Origin: Actinomycetes bacterium
GTDB taxonomy: Bacteria; Actinomycetota; Actinomycetes; Mycobacteriales; Mycobacteriaceae
NCBI GenBank assembly: GCA_023418505.1
Contig: JAEZZR010000001.1
Location: 316,353 to 380,352 of the forward strand
Length of the DNA: 64,000 nt
Reading direction: 5' to 3'
Under the pieces are notes generated by a model. That model ran no database searches. It saw only the letters and a list, made by a program, of their open reading frames with translations, and had not been told where the DNA came from. A program made the translations under genes and the position numbers. Positions 44,481-54,900 of this stretch are shown here, one piece after another. The number at the start of each line of letters is the position of its first letter. Within the stretch, counting starts at the first letter, position 1.

Positions 44481-45074
44481 GTTGGCTACCTTACGAGCCT
44501 CAACTGCTATGCGCACCAAAATCAGCGTGATTCGAAGTGACTTTCGTGAAGCCGCGTCCCTACAAAACCTCCACAATCGCCTAAATCACCCCCAGTCGGG
44601 GGTGGGCTTATTTCACCCCCAGCTATCACCCCCGATCGGGGTTGAATCCCCCTAGAGACCGGTTCGTTATCATGCCGTTACTTTAAGTGCCACAACTGTC
44701 ACTTTTATCACTATTGTCACATAGCTGCGTTTTTTGTTCGGACACTTTCCTACCCCCGCCCGAAGGCGTCAAAACACGCCTGTTCCCAAAAGAAACCCTG
44801 CTCAGCTGGCTACTTTTAAAAACAACAACTTTCCAAAGCCATAAATACCGCTACCCCCGTCGTCCAACCGCGATTCATGTGAGCCAGTACATAGCTTTTA
44901 CCCCCTTAAAACACAGAACCGCTGTTCACAGAGATGCAAGCAAATACCTTCGCTACCCCCGCTACCCCATCCGAACATGTCCGTATCTTCCCGATCGAGG
45001 TGCACGGCTTGCCGTAGATGTGTCAAGATACCCTTCTGTCACTTGAAGTATCACGAAGGAATTGGTCTCTACCT
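44481..45074. promoter_or_regulatory. Control region between two transporters with nine C5-type blocks
   Basis: No gene seen. Near the left gene: CACCCCC-AGTC-GGGGGTG (44587-44604), CACCCCC (44614-44620), a CCCCGATCGGGG palindrome (44630-44641) and TCCCCC (44647-44652). Near the right gene: ACCCCC at 44752, 44853, 44900 and 44955. All have the AC4-5 or G4-6 form of RamA sites. An inverted repeat AGTGCCA-CAAC-TGTCACT (44686-44703) sits in the middle with further TGTCAC words. Confidence 0.5.
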
Positions 45075-46433
45075 ATGTCCACATCAATCATCGCTGCGGA
45101 TCCGAAGCAGCGTAAACGAGTGCTTACCGGCACGCTGGTCGGTACCACTGTCGAGTTTTACGACTTCCTGATTTACGCTCAGGCAGCCGCAATTGTGTTG
45201 GCTCCTCAGTTCATTGAGCCAGCGTCGCACGCGAACCCTCAGCTAGCTCAGGTGCTGGCGTGGGCAACGCTGGGTATCTCCTTCTTGTTCCGCCCACTTG
45301 GCGCTGTGATCGCTGGCCATATTGGCGACCGCTACGGCCGCAAGATGATCTTGGTGTTCACCTTGATCGGCATGGGTGCAGCAACCTTCCTGATTGGTCT
45401 GCTGCCAAACTACGAAGCAATCGGTGTAGCCGCACCAATTCTGTTGATCCTCTTGCGCATCATGCAGGGTATTTCTGCTGGTGGCGAATGGGGTGGCGCT
45501 GCGTTGATGTCGGTGGAATACGCGCCTAAGGACAAGCGCGGCATCTTCGGTGCTTTCCCACAGGCTGGTGTGCCACTAGGCCTAACCTTGGCTACGGCTG
45601 TAATGTTGATCGTGATGGCTATCGTAGGCACCGACGCTTACATGGAGTGGGGCTGGCGTATTCCATTCCTGCTGTCCTTCGTACTGGTGATCGTTGGTTA
45701 CGTCATCCGTAAGGCTGTAGATGAGTCTCCTGTCTACCGCGCTATGCAGGCTGAGTCTGCAGAACGCTCTACCCCACTGCCAGAGCTATTCAAGAACCAC
45801 TGGGGCAAGGTCATCCAGGCTGCATTCATCTTCGCAGCACAGCAGGCTACCGGCTACTTGGTGATCGCCTTCTTCGGCTCCTACGCACAGAAGAACCTGG
45901 GCATGGAACCAGCAGTGGCTTGGACCGGCACCTTGGTTGCAGGTGTGTGCTGGACGATCTTCATGTTTATCGCTGGTGCGCTCTCGGACAAGATTGGTCG
46001 CGCTAATACCTTTATCCTGGGTTACGTTTTGATCATCATCTGGGAATTGGTGATGTGGTCGCTGATCGATACTCGTGATCCAATGCTGTACGTCTTGACC
46101 GTCGCCGTACTGACCATTCCTTTGGCACTGACCTTCGGCCCACAGCCTGCTATGTACTCCGAAATGTTCCCAGCAGAAGTACGCTACTCGGGCGCTTCTA
46201 TCTCCTACGCTTTGGGCGCAGTTCTTGGTGGTGCATTTGCTCCAATGATTGCTCAGATGATTCTGAACAACACCGGCAACCCGCAGTACATCTCCTACTA
46301 CTTGATTGCCATGACCATCCCAGCTCTGATCTCTCTATTCCTGCTGCCTAAGGGCTTGGAAAAGCGCGATCTGCTGAAGCACCCAGAGTCCAAGGAAATC
46401 GACGACAACGCTACGGTTTCTGTACGCCTCTAA
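45075..46433 (+). CDS. Metabolite:H+ symporter (MHS family MFS)
   Basis: 452 residues, 12 membrane helices. GTTVEFYDFLIYAQAAAIV near residue 20 and GHIGDRYGRKMIL near 85 are signatures of the MHS group (ProP, KgtP, ShiA). Substrates in the group include organic acids, proline/betaine and shikimate; none can be chosen from sequence. ATG at 45075 fits the family N-terminus. C-rich RamA-type blocks upstream suggest induction on acetate or another organic acid. Confidence 0.85.
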   Translation: MSTSIIAADPKQRKRVLTGTLVGTTVEFYDFLIYAQAAAIVLAPQFIEPASHANPQLAQVLAWATLGISFLFRPLGAVIAGHIGDRYGRKMILVFTLIGMGAATFLIGLLPNYEAIGVAAPILLILLRIMQGISAGGEWGGAALMSVEYAPKDKRGIFGAFPQAGVPLGLTLATAVMLIVMAIVGTDAYMEWGWRIPFLLSFVLVIVGYVIRKAVDESPVYRAMQAESAERSTPLPELFKNHWGKVIQAAFIFAAQQATGYLVIAFFGSYAQKNLGMEPAVAWTGTLVAGVCWTIFMFIAGALSDKIGRANTFILGYVLIIIWELVMWSLIDTRDPMLYVLTVAVLTIPLALTFGPQPAMYSEMFPAEVRYSGASISYALGAVLGGAFAPMIAQMILNNTGNPQYISYYLIAMTIPALISLFLLPKGLEKRDLLKHPESKEIDDNATVSVRL

Positions 46434-46531
46434 TATTCTTCAAGTCCGACGCTTAGGAACGTTCGGCACCAGCTAGCAGCTTGAAGTTGCACCAGCTGTA
46501 AACGAACTTCCAATAGGTCTATGGTGTAAGG

Positions 46532-47647
46532 ATGACCAACCCAGCACCGCAACCTACGCCCCCGGCTCGCCCAGAGTCGGGGGCTTCGTCGTCGCCTGTG
46601 GCTGCGCCGGCTCAGTCGTCGCCAGCTTCCAAGCCTCCCGCATTACCGGGGCCAGGTCCGGCGTGGTTCGGCTCGGTGATGGGCACCGGTATTCTCACCA
46701 CATTGCTGGCCACCCACGGGATTCACACGCTGGCGACGGTCATGCTGGTAATCGCGTGGACGCTGCTAATCACCCTAACTGTGGGGTACCTGATCAATGT
46801 GATGCGTGGACGAGCGGTATTCCGTCCCACATTCCACCAGCCCGAGCAAGCTCCCGCATGGGGCATGGTGGCGATGGGCATTCTGGCAACTGGTTCAGCA
46901 ACTGCAACGGTAGCTGGCGACGGTGCCACCTGGGCGTGGCGCGTCGACGGCACTACCTGGGTGATTGGTACCGTCATCGGTATTTTCAGTGCTACTAGTT
47001 TCATGAGCCTGCTGATCCGCCGTGATTGCGGCACCCCGCGATTGACGTGGGGACTGCCTGTGGTGGCTCCGATGGTGTCGGCGACTGTCGGTGCGGGCTG
47101 GGCAAAGCATATTTCAGATCCCACCTGGTCGTTTACCCTCACCGTGGTGGCACTATGCTGCTTTGTGATGGCACTGCCACTGGCACTAACCATTTTCGCC
47201 ACCGCGTACCACCGCGCGTGGTTCCACGATCCAATTCCGGCAGGCGCCACCATTTCTACGTTCATCCCGCTGGGCATCGTGGGACAATCAACCGCTGCCG
47301 CCCAAACCATTGCGCTGGCGATCTACCCGTGGCTCACCCCGGACATCAATGCAGTACCAGAGAAGCTGGCGACGGGATACGGCTGGCTAATGATGATCGC
47401 CGGCATTCCACTATTGCTGTGGGCGATGTATCAGTCCTACCGCTACGTGCTAAGTGGCCAGGCATTTAACCCAGGGTGGTTCGCCTCTACATTCCCCGTG
47501 GGCACCCTATCTCTGGGCAGCCACTTAATGGGTTGGGATGGGATCTCGCTGTTCTTCCTGGCACTGCTAGCAGTGCACTGGACAGTGTGTATGGTCGCAG
47601 CGATTAGAGCTTTGCTTCGTCAGCGAGCACCTCAGGTAGTTGGTTAG
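46532..47647 (+). CDS. TDT family transporter (TehA/Mae1-like, C4-dicarboxylate or related anion)
   Basis: 371 residues: a Pro/Ala/Ser-rich 40-residue tail, then about ten membrane helices starting PAWFGSVMGTGILTTLL, the hallmark of the tellurite-resistance/dicarboxylate transporter family. Relatives carry malate, other C4-dicarboxylates or sulphite. TATGGT lies six bases from the ATG, with AAGG between, so it is leaderless or nearly so. Its last 44 bases overlap galE (convergent). Confidence 0.85.
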   Translation: MTNPAPQPTPPARPESGASSSPVAAPAQSSPASKPPALPGPGPAWFGSVMGTGILTTLLATHGIHTLATVMLVIAWTLLITLTVGYLINVMRGRAVFRPTFHQPEQAPAWGMVAMGILATGSATATVAGDGATWAWRVDGTTWVIGTVIGIFSATSFMSLLIRRDCGTPRLTWGLPVVAPMVSATVGAGWAKHISDPTWSFTLTVVALCCFVMALPLALTIFATAYHRAWFHDPIPAGATISTFIPLGIVGQSTAAAQTIALAIYPWLTPDINAVPEKLATGYGWLMMIAGIPLLLWAMYQSYRYVLSGQAFNPGWFASTFPVGTLSLGSHLMGWDGISLFFLALLAVHWTVCMVAAIRALLRQRAPQVVG

Positions 47648-48674
47648 CCCACCGGAGAGCATCGCGTACGCCTTCAGTAATCGATAGCTTGGCCGACCAG
47701 CCCAATAGTCGCTGTGCCTTATCCACCCGGGAAGCGCAGCCCACCACATCACCTGGGCGCGGAGGCGCCGTCTTTACTTCCATCTGTGAGCCCGTAGCAG
47801 ACTTAAAACCGTCGACAAGCTCAAAAACAGTAGTACCCGTGCCCGTGCCAAGGTTAACGATGTTGTAGCCTCGCGACGGACGGCCTGGGTAAACCTCGAC
47901 GGTTTCGGCGCTAGCGTCGTCGGTGGCATCGGCAGTGGCGTCTGCGATCACCTCGGTGAAACGGCGCAGTGCTGCCACATGCGCCTGAGCGAGATCCCAT
48001 ACGTGAATGTAATCGCGCAGCCCGGAGCCATCGCGGGTAGGCCAATCGACGCCAGTGACGGTAAACGCCTTGCCTTCGTTGTGCGCCTCGACCATCTTGC
48101 CCAGTGCATGAGTTGGATTCGGGTTCTGCAGGCCGCACCGCCCTTGAGGATCGGCGCCAATCGGGTTGAAGTACCGTAGGGCAATCGCTTCGAGAGCACC
48201 CGTAGCAGCGAAATCCTGCAACATGCGCTCCAGGATCACCTTGGAGGCCGCATATGGGCTCAGAGGCAACACAGAGCTCGTTTCATCGACCATGAAATCT
48301 GCTTCGGGCTGGTACATCGAGGCAGTGGAGCTCAAGATCAGGCGACGCACACCCAGCCGCGAGAGTTCGCGCACCATCACGATGGATTTAGACACGTTGT
48401 TCTCGTAGTAATCCAGTGGCAGGGCGACAGATTCTGGCACCACGATCTTGGCGGCACAGTGAATCACGGCTTCGATCTCTGGGTGGTCGGCCACGATCTG
48501 CTGCAACAGTTGCACATCAGCAATATCGCCTTCGTAGTGCGGATATGGTGCAGCGAAGGTGCGCAAACCCGTGCTGAAGTCATCCAAAATCACCGGCTGG
48601 ATGCCGTTATCAACGCAACAAGCTGCAATAGTAGAGCCAATATAGCCGGCACCACCGGTAATCAAAACCTTCAC
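47604..48674 (-). CDS. galE: UDP-glucose 4-epimerase
   Basis: Extended SDR: VLITGGAGYIGSTIAACC at the N-terminus, STASMY and catalytic YAASK (SPYAASKVILERML). It interconverts UDP-glucose and UDP-galactose, needed for arabinogalactan galactan. Residues near 245-262 are an inserted Asp/Ala/Thr stretch. Start is the GTG at 48674, nine bases after AAGGAG; the frame stays open upstream through a 9-bp repeat. About 356 residues. Convergent overlap with the TDT gene. Confidence 0.92.
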   Translation of the reverse strand: MKVLITGGAGYIGSTIAACCVDNGIQPVILDDFSTGLRTFAAPYPHYEGDIADVQLLQQIVADHPEIEAVIHCAAKIVVPESVALPLDYYENNVSKSIVMVRELSRLGVRRLILSSTASMYQPEADFMVDETSSVLPLSPYAASKVILERMLQDFAATGALEAIALRYFNPIGADPQGRCGLQNPNPTHALGKMVEAHNEGKAFTVTGVDWPTRDGSGLRDYIHVWDLAQAHVAALRRFTEVIADATADATDDASAETVEVYPGRPSRGYNIVNLGTGTGTTVFELVDGFKSATGSQMEVKTAPPRPGDVVGCASRVDKAQRLLGWSAKLSITEGVRDALRWANQLPEVLADEAKL

Positions 48675-48688
48675 TACTGTGGACTCCT

Positions 48689-48714
48689 TCATCGAATTCA
48701 TCGAATTCATCGAG
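48689..48714. repeat. 9-bp tandem repeat in the galE leader
   Basis: TCATCGAAT twice, then TCATCGAG, 15-40 bases upstream of the galE GTG. The unit is a multiple of three and keeps the upstream frame open. Confidence 0.85.
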
Positions 48715-48875
48715 ACGATCAGAACCCCACTGTACCGCGCAGGCTTAGCGCAGCCTCGGTGCGACACTTAAGCAGTGTTGGAGTTATGCGCTTGGCCGCT
48801 AGCGACGGCACACCCGGAAATCTCGGTTACTTATTCTGGACGGTTCCCCAAATAATTCCCCCAGATATGAAAGAG

Positions 48876-48948
48876 AGCCGCCTGCGAGAATCGAACTCGC
48901 GACCTTCTCATTACGAGTGAGATGCTCTACCGACTGAGCTAAGGCGGC
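48876..48948 (-). tRNA. tRNA-Thr (anticodon CGU)
   Basis: 73-nt cloverleaf on the minus strand: acceptor GCCGCCT/AGGCGGC, D arm GCTC..GAGC, anticodon stem TCTCA/TGAGA with loop CTCGTAA (anticodon CGU, reads ACG), T arm GCGAG-TTCGATT-CTCGC, discriminator T. CCA is not encoded. Confidence 0.97.
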
Positions 48949-49069
48949 GCATTGTGATAATCATTCAGGCAGTCAATCAAACTGCATACCTTCAGATCAC
49001 GATGCCTGCCACATAGTAGCCGATTGCCGGCATAGTTCCCAAAACGCGCCAACTGACCTGCGGGTATTC

Positions 49070-50305
49070 CTAACGCACCCCGATGTTACAAACCACTTGC
49101 AGCTGCCCCATCAATCCTGCCAGCAGCGTTGCCGAAGTCACCGCAGTGTTCAGTAGTCCTCTGGTCTCCATGACTGCATCGATACAGCGGACTAAATTTT
49201 CCGCACTCACCCGGCGCGCCAATTCAGCGGCAGTGCGCGCCCGGTCCGGATTGATCAATGCGCTATTAGGCATACCAGCAGAGACCATCAAGGCATCGCG
49301 GAATAGTCCCACCATGTCGGTCAGTGCCAGATCAAGCAGATCGCGTTCGGTACGTTGGCGCCGGCGTTTATGCTCTTCTTCTAGTTCTTTGAACACGCCT
49401 CTATTACCGCGACTAGCAGCAGCAGTACCTCTGCCCTTGGCACCCACACCAAGCGATTGCTCCAACTGCGCTACTTCAGCGCTTTCTTTCTCTGCTAGCC
49501 GTCGCTGCGCTTCGTTTTTCACCGTGGCTGCTAGTTGGGAGCTCAACACGTATGTCTGTGCTGGGTCGAATACTCCTTCAACTAGATCCATGGCTTTCGC
49601 TCGCCATTGCCTGGTGCCTTCGTCGAAAGCTAGACCCCGGGCGCGTCCGATGTGTCCATTTGAAATCCGAGCTGCCCACGCCACTTGTTCTTCGGTGAGC
49701 TCTTCGGATTCCGCGCGCAGGATTTGCGCTACTTCGTCGGCAGTAGGTGTTGGCACATAGACGTGCCGAGAGCGCGACCGCAGCGTCACGGAAAAGTCAC
49801 GCGGATTCGTCGTCGGCGCACACATCAGAAAAACTGTGCGCTCGGGTGGTTCTTCCACGCACTTCAATAAGGCGTTTGCTGATTCGTCGGTAAGCCGATC
49901 TGCGTCCTCCACGATCACCACCCGCCACGCCGCGGTGGTAGGCGCACGATACGCCCACGGAATGTGCTGGGCGCGCAACGGTTCCACGCGGATCACCGTG
50001 CCCTCGGTAGTAATCCGCAACAGATCGCCGTGGGTGCCCGCCAACGCGGTACGACACCCCTCGCACTCGCCGCAACCCGGCAAGTTCGGATTCGTACACA
50101 ACAATGCGGCGGCAAAAGATTCCGCGGCCACCGAGCGCCCCGAACCAGGAGGACCAGTGAACAACCACGCGTGCGTCATCCCCGACAGATCACTATGGGC
50201 CGCCCGAGCCGCCGACACCAACCGCGCCCGCACCCCACCAGAGACCGGCACCCGACGAAACACGCCGTAGTTATCGGTGGCACCGTCGGTGGAATCTTTT
50301 TGCAT
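49070..50305 (-). CDS. holB: DNA polymerase III delta prime subunit
   Basis: 411 residues. AAA+ clamp-loader subunit: GPPGSGRSVAAESFA (Walker A with Arg where Lys is usual), zinc module CTNPNLPGCGECEGC, VEDADRLTDESANALLKCVE, and C-terminal collar domain. The missing Walker lysine agrees with delta prime being ATP-inactive. A charged insert with RRRQRTERD lies near 310. Starts are uncertain: ATG 50305 has GGGAGG too close, GTG 50314 and GTG 50338 are alternatives. Confidence 0.88.
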   Translation of the reverse strand: MQKDSTDGATDNYGVFRRVPVSGGVRARLVSAARAAHSDLSGMTHAWLFTGPPGSGRSVAAESFAAALLCTNPNLPGCGECEGCRTALAGTHGDLLRITTEGTVIRVEPLRAQHIPWAYRAPTTAAWRVVIVEDADRLTDESANALLKCVEEPPERTVFLMCAPTTNPRDFSVTLRSRSRHVYVPTPTADEVAQILRAESEELTEEQVAWAARISNGHIGRARGLAFDEGTRQWRAKAMDLVEGVFDPAQTYVLSSQLAATVKNEAQRRLAEKESAEVAQLEQSLGVGAKGRGTAAASRGNRGVFKELEEEHKRRRQRTERDLLDLALTDMVGLFRDALMVSAGMPNSALINPDRARTAAELARRVSAENLVRCIDAVMETRGLLNTAVTSATLLAGLMGQLQVVCNIGVR

Positions 50306-50370
50306 GCCTCCCACAATATCCTCAGAAATAACCTCCACAACAAGGGAAGCTGAACACTAGAGTGGTTGCT

Positions 50371-51897
50371 ATGCATCGGTTGTGGAGGAACCTCCAATGG
50401 CTTTCTCAAACCCCGTGGCCTGCGTATGCCACCGGGGTATTATTCTGCAACCTTCTTGGCGCGGCAGCAGTAGGCGTGTTCTTGGCAGGGTTATTGCCTA
50501 TCGACGGGCTCGTCGCCTTCGATGAACTGCCACTTCCCGCAGCAACCGGACTGCTGCTGTATCTGATTTTCGCTGCAATGATCGGCATCTATGTCACGTG
50601 GGTGCTGTTTAATCCAGTACTGAAATGGCACCGCCACCCGGAAGCGCACGATCCCCAGCTAGTGCGCCGCTTAGTGATGCGCATCCCGGCCTATCAAGCC
50701 CTGGTCGGTGGCGTGATCTGGGGCATTGGCGTTGTAGTGTTCGGCATGGCAGCAGCACTGCATAATCCCCGGCTGGGCGTGGTATCTATTCTGACCGCCA
50801 CCCTCGGCGGTGCGATGGTGGCACTGCTGACCTATCTGACGGCAGAGCGCCTCATCCGCCCAGTCGCAGTAGCCGCGTTGGCGCGCCGGGCACCCGATTC
50901 TTCCTGGGAACCACCAGTGGGTGTCCGGCTCTGGCAAACCTGGTTGCTTACTTCTGCTACCCCGGTGCTGGGCATTTTGCTGCTGCTGTGGGCGCAATCG
51001 CACGGATATTTCACCGATGATCTGGCGGACTTAATGCCCGCGATCGGTGCGTTAGCGCTACTGGCATTAACCACCGGCTTTATCGGCACCTGGCTTGCCA
51101 CCATGAGCGTGGTTGATCCCATCCGCGACCTGATCAACTCGATTAACCAAGTACGCCGTGGCTACGCCGGTACCCGCGTACCAATCTACGACGGCAGCGA
51201 AATCGGGATTCTGCAGGCCGGCTTCAACGAAATGCTGCGTGGCTTGCAGGAGCGCCGCCGATTGGAAGATGTCTTCGGCCGCTATGTAGGCACCGAAGTT
51301 GCCCGCCAAGCATTAGAGCAGATGCCGGAGCTCGGCGGTGAAGATCGTCGAGTAGCTGTGCTGTTTGTGGATGTGGTGGGCTCTACGCGTTTCGCTGTAG
51401 AAAATCCCCCGGACGAAGTGGTGGCCGAGCTCAACGCCTTCTTCGAGCACGTCGTGGATGTGGTGCACAAAAACCACGGGATCATTAACAAGTTCCAGGG
51501 CGATGCTGCGTTGGCAGTGTTCGGCGCGCCTTTGCCTCTCGACGATTTGGCAGGCCACGCCTTGGCGTCGGCACGCGAGCTCCACGTGGCACTGCAGGAT
51601 CTGCGTTTAGAAGCAGGCATGGGGGTAGCTGCTGGCGAAGTGGTGGCCGGCCATATTGGTGCGCGCGACCGGTTCGAATACACCGTGATTGGTGACGCAG
51701 TTAATCAGGCAGCACGGCTGACGGAACTGGCCAAAGACACTCCAGGGCGCGTGCTCTCTACCGCGGCTACCGTGCGCCAAGCCAGCGAAGCCGAGCAAGC
51801 CCGCTGGACCACGTTGAAATCGGTAGAACTGCGTGGCCGCACCCATATGACGCAGCTGGCACGACCAGTACGACCGACCTTGGCAGATCGGTCTTAA
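50371..51897 (+). CDS. cyaB: Membrane-bound class III adenylate cyclase with HAMP domain
   Basis: 508 residues. Six membrane helices in the first ~230 residues, a HAMP linker (near 260-300, SINQVRRGYAGTRVP), then a cyclase domain: metal aspartates D334 (LFVDVVGSTRF) and D378 (NKFQGDAALAVFG) and YTVIGDAVNQAARL. It makes cAMP, the ligand of GlxR, whose likely sites occur at aceA and glcB in this window. Location next to topA matches the single cyclase of corynebacteria. ATG at 50371; GTG 50362 is an alternative. Confidence 0.9.
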   Translation: MHRLWRNLQWLSQTPWPAYATGVLFCNLLGAAAVGVFLAGLLPIDGLVAFDELPLPAATGLLLYLIFAAMIGIYVTWVLFNPVLKWHRHPEAHDPQLVRRLVMRIPAYQALVGGVIWGIGVVVFGMAAALHNPRLGVVSILTATLGGAMVALLTYLTAERLIRPVAVAALARRAPDSSWEPPVGVRLWQTWLLTSATPVLGILLLLWAQSHGYFTDDLADLMPAIGALALLALTTGFIGTWLATMSVVDPIRDLINSINQVRRGYAGTRVPIYDGSEIGILQAGFNEMLRGLQERRRLEDVFGRYVGTEVARQALEQMPELGGEDRRVAVLFVDVVGSTRFAVENPPDEVVAELNAFFEHVVDVVHKNHGIINKFQGDAALAVFGAPLPLDDLAGHALASARELHVALQDLRLEAGMGVAAGEVVAGHIGARDRFEYTVIGDAVNQAARLTELAKDTPGRVLSTAATVRQASEAEQARWTTLKSVELRGRTHMTQLARPVRPTLADRS

Positions 51898-51934
51898 GTG
51901 GCGCGGCCGTAAGGAGCCGGGCAGTGGCCCGGCG

Positions 51935-54900
51935 CTACCTGCGCGCAGTCTTTTTCGCGGTCTTCTTGGCTGTTTTCTTAGCCGTCTTCTTAGCGGTCTT
52001 TTTAGCTGTCTTCTTCGTGCTCTTGCGGGCTTTGGTAGCCTTCTTGGTTACACCAGCAGCAGCGTCGGCAGCTTCCTTCGCACGACGTTCCGACAGCAAC
52101 TCACACGCGCGTTCATCGGTGATGGTCTCTGGAGTATCACCCTTACGCAGCGAAGCGTTGGTCTGACCATCGGTGACGTACGGGCCGAAGCGACCATCTT
52201 TCACCGACATAGGCCGGCCAGACACATCGTTGTCACCCAACTGCTTCAACGGTGGCTTCGCAGCAGCGCGACCCCGGCGCTTAGGCTCAGCGTAAATCCG
52301 GCGTGCTTCATCGAGTGAAATTGTGAAGATCTGCTCTTCATCAGCCAACGAACGCGAATCCGACCCCTTCTTCAGATACGGACCATACCGGCCATTCTGA
52401 GCAGTAATCAGCTCGCCATCAGTTGGATCCACACCCACCTCGCGTGGCAGCGACATCAGCTGTAACGCCTGATCAAGGGTGACCTCGGACGGTTCCATCG
52501 AACTAAACAGCGACGCAGTCTTCGGCTTCAGCGTTTCATCGATGATCTCGGCGATACGCTTTTCCTTCTGCTTGGCGGCAGTCTTGGTCTCCCAATTCTT
52601 TGCCCGCTTGCCTTCGGCTTCGCGCTGCTTATCTTCAGCAGCACGTTCCTCGGCCACGATCTGCTCGGCCTTGGCCTCTACCCCGGACTTCTCTTCGTCG
52701 GTTACCAATTCCGTGACATACGGACCATAGCGACCATCTTTGGCCACCACCATGCGGCCATTTGCCGGGTTGATACCCAATTCCCTGCCATTTGGTGGCA
52801 TAGCCAGCAGCTTTTCCGCCATCTCTAGGTCAAGCTCATCCGGAGTCATGGCCTCGGGGATGTTTGCTCGCTGTACCTGTGGCTCGCCATCGCTAGTTAC
52901 GTCGCTAGTTACACTGCCATCCTTCGGCGCGCGAAGGCGCTCCAAGTACGGACCATAACGGCCCACGCGGACGTAGATGGGGTTGCCTTCGGCGTCGTCG
53001 AAAATGTGCAGCGAGTTGACCTTGCGCGCGTCGATAGCCTCGAGGTTCACATCGATGATGTTCTTCAACCCACCGTGCGTGGCAATCGCGTCGGCGCCAC
53101 GGTGACGGTGCTTCTTATCATCGCCGTAGTAGAAACCGCTGAGCCACCTGGTGCGATCCTTCGTACCAGCGGCGATATCGTCGAGCTCGCCTTCTAGTTC
53201 CGAGGTGAACTCGTAGTTCACCAGATCCGAAAACGACTCTTCCATCAAGCCCACCACAGCAAACGCCACCCACGATGGCACCAAAGCATTGCCACGCGGA
53301 TAGACATAGCCACGATCCTGAATGGTCTTGATAATCGACGCATACGTAGACGGACGCCCAATACCAAGGTCTTCCATCTTCTTCACCAGCGAAGCTTCGG
53401 TATATCGCGCTGGCGGATTCGTGCTGTGGCTTTCCGCCTGCAGCTTCGTAGCTTCGAGTGCTTGGCCTTCGCTAAGCTGCGGCAGACGCTTTTCGGCATT
53501 GTCGGCGACTTTCCGCCCGTCGCCAAGCTGAGAAACCTCCACGTATGCCTTCAAGAACCCTGGGAAGGTAATGGTGCGCCCGGTTGCGGCGAATTCCACC
53601 TCCGCGGAGCTTGCCGACGCTGTTGTGCCGGCGCTGCCCGAAAGATCTGCAGTGCCAGCAACCGTCACCTTCATCGAGGTACCCCGCGCATCAGCCATCT
53701 GCGAGGCCACAGTGCGCTGCCAAATCAGCTCGTAGAGCTTGAATTCTTCGCCGTCCAGGCTCTGTGCGAGCTGTCCCGGAGTAGCGAAAGTTTCCCCAGC
53801 CGGCCGGATCGCTTCGTGCGCTTCCTGAGAGTTCTTCACCTTGCGCTGGTACTGACGCGGCGCATCAGCAACATACTGCGCACCGTAGAGCTCACGTGCC
53901 TGCGCGCGGGCGGCGTCGATACCCGACTGCGACAGCGTGGTCGAGTCCGTACGCATATAAGTAATGTGGCCGTTTTCGTACAAGCGCTGCGCCACACGCA
54001 TCGTGCGCTCGGAGGTAAACCGCAACTTCCGGCCTGCCTCTTGCTGCAACGTCGAGGTCATAAACGGCGGGTACGGCCGGCGCGAATACGGCTTTTCCTC
54101 CACGCTGGCCACCGACAACGCGGCACCTTCCAGACCGGTTGCTAGCGCTTCTGCCAGTTGCTTATCGACGACCGTCACGCCGTCGGTTTTCTTCAACCGC
54201 CCGCGGTCGTCAAAATCACGGCCCTGCGCTACCCGCTGCCCATCAATCGTGGACAAGCGAGCGTCAAAAGCCGAAGGCTGATTTGGGTCGTCGCTAGCCT
54301 TACCCGTATCCAGGGTGGCTTCGATATCCCAATAATCAGCAGAGATAAACGCCATGCGCTCGCGTTCGCGCTCAACGATCACGCGGGTAGCCACAGACTG
54401 CACACGGCCAGCGGACAGGCGCGGCATAACCTTCTTCCACAGCACTGGCGAAACTTCGTAGCCGTAGAGGCGGTCGAGGATACGGCGACCTTCCTGGGCA
54501 TCCACTAGATTTTGATCCAGGTCGCGGGTGTTTTGAGCGGCCTCGAGGATCGCAGGTTTGGTGATCTCGTGGAACACCATGCGACGTACGGGAACCTTAG
54601 GCTTGAGCACCTCAAGCAGGTGCCATGCGATGGCTTCGCCTTCGCGGTCGGGGTCGGTGGCCAGATAAAGCTCGTCTACTTCCTTCAGCTTCGCCCGAAG
54701 ATCCGAGACTTTCTTCTTCTTATCCGCGCTGACGATATATAGCGGCTCGAAGCCATCGTCAACGTTAACCCCCAACCGTGCCCATGGTTCCTTCTTGTAC
54801 TTCGCAGGAATATCCGTTGCACTTCGCGGCAAGTCCCGAATATGGCCGACGGAAGCTTCCACGATGTAGTCATTGCCGAGATACGGCTGGATCTTACGAG

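Noticed and set aside
44687..45046. 119-codon plus-strand frame in the transporter control region
   Set aside because: Overlaps the C5 blocks, has no ribosome site and encodes low-complexity Arg/Pro/Tyr sequence.
48876..48948. tRNA-Thr as an integration site for an island
   Set aside because: No integrase, direct repeat of the tRNA 3' end or foreign genes are next to it.
51940..52020. Non-coding tandem repeat
   Set aside because: The repeated 12-18-base units encode the KKTA tail of TopA, a normal feature of the actinobacterial enzyme.
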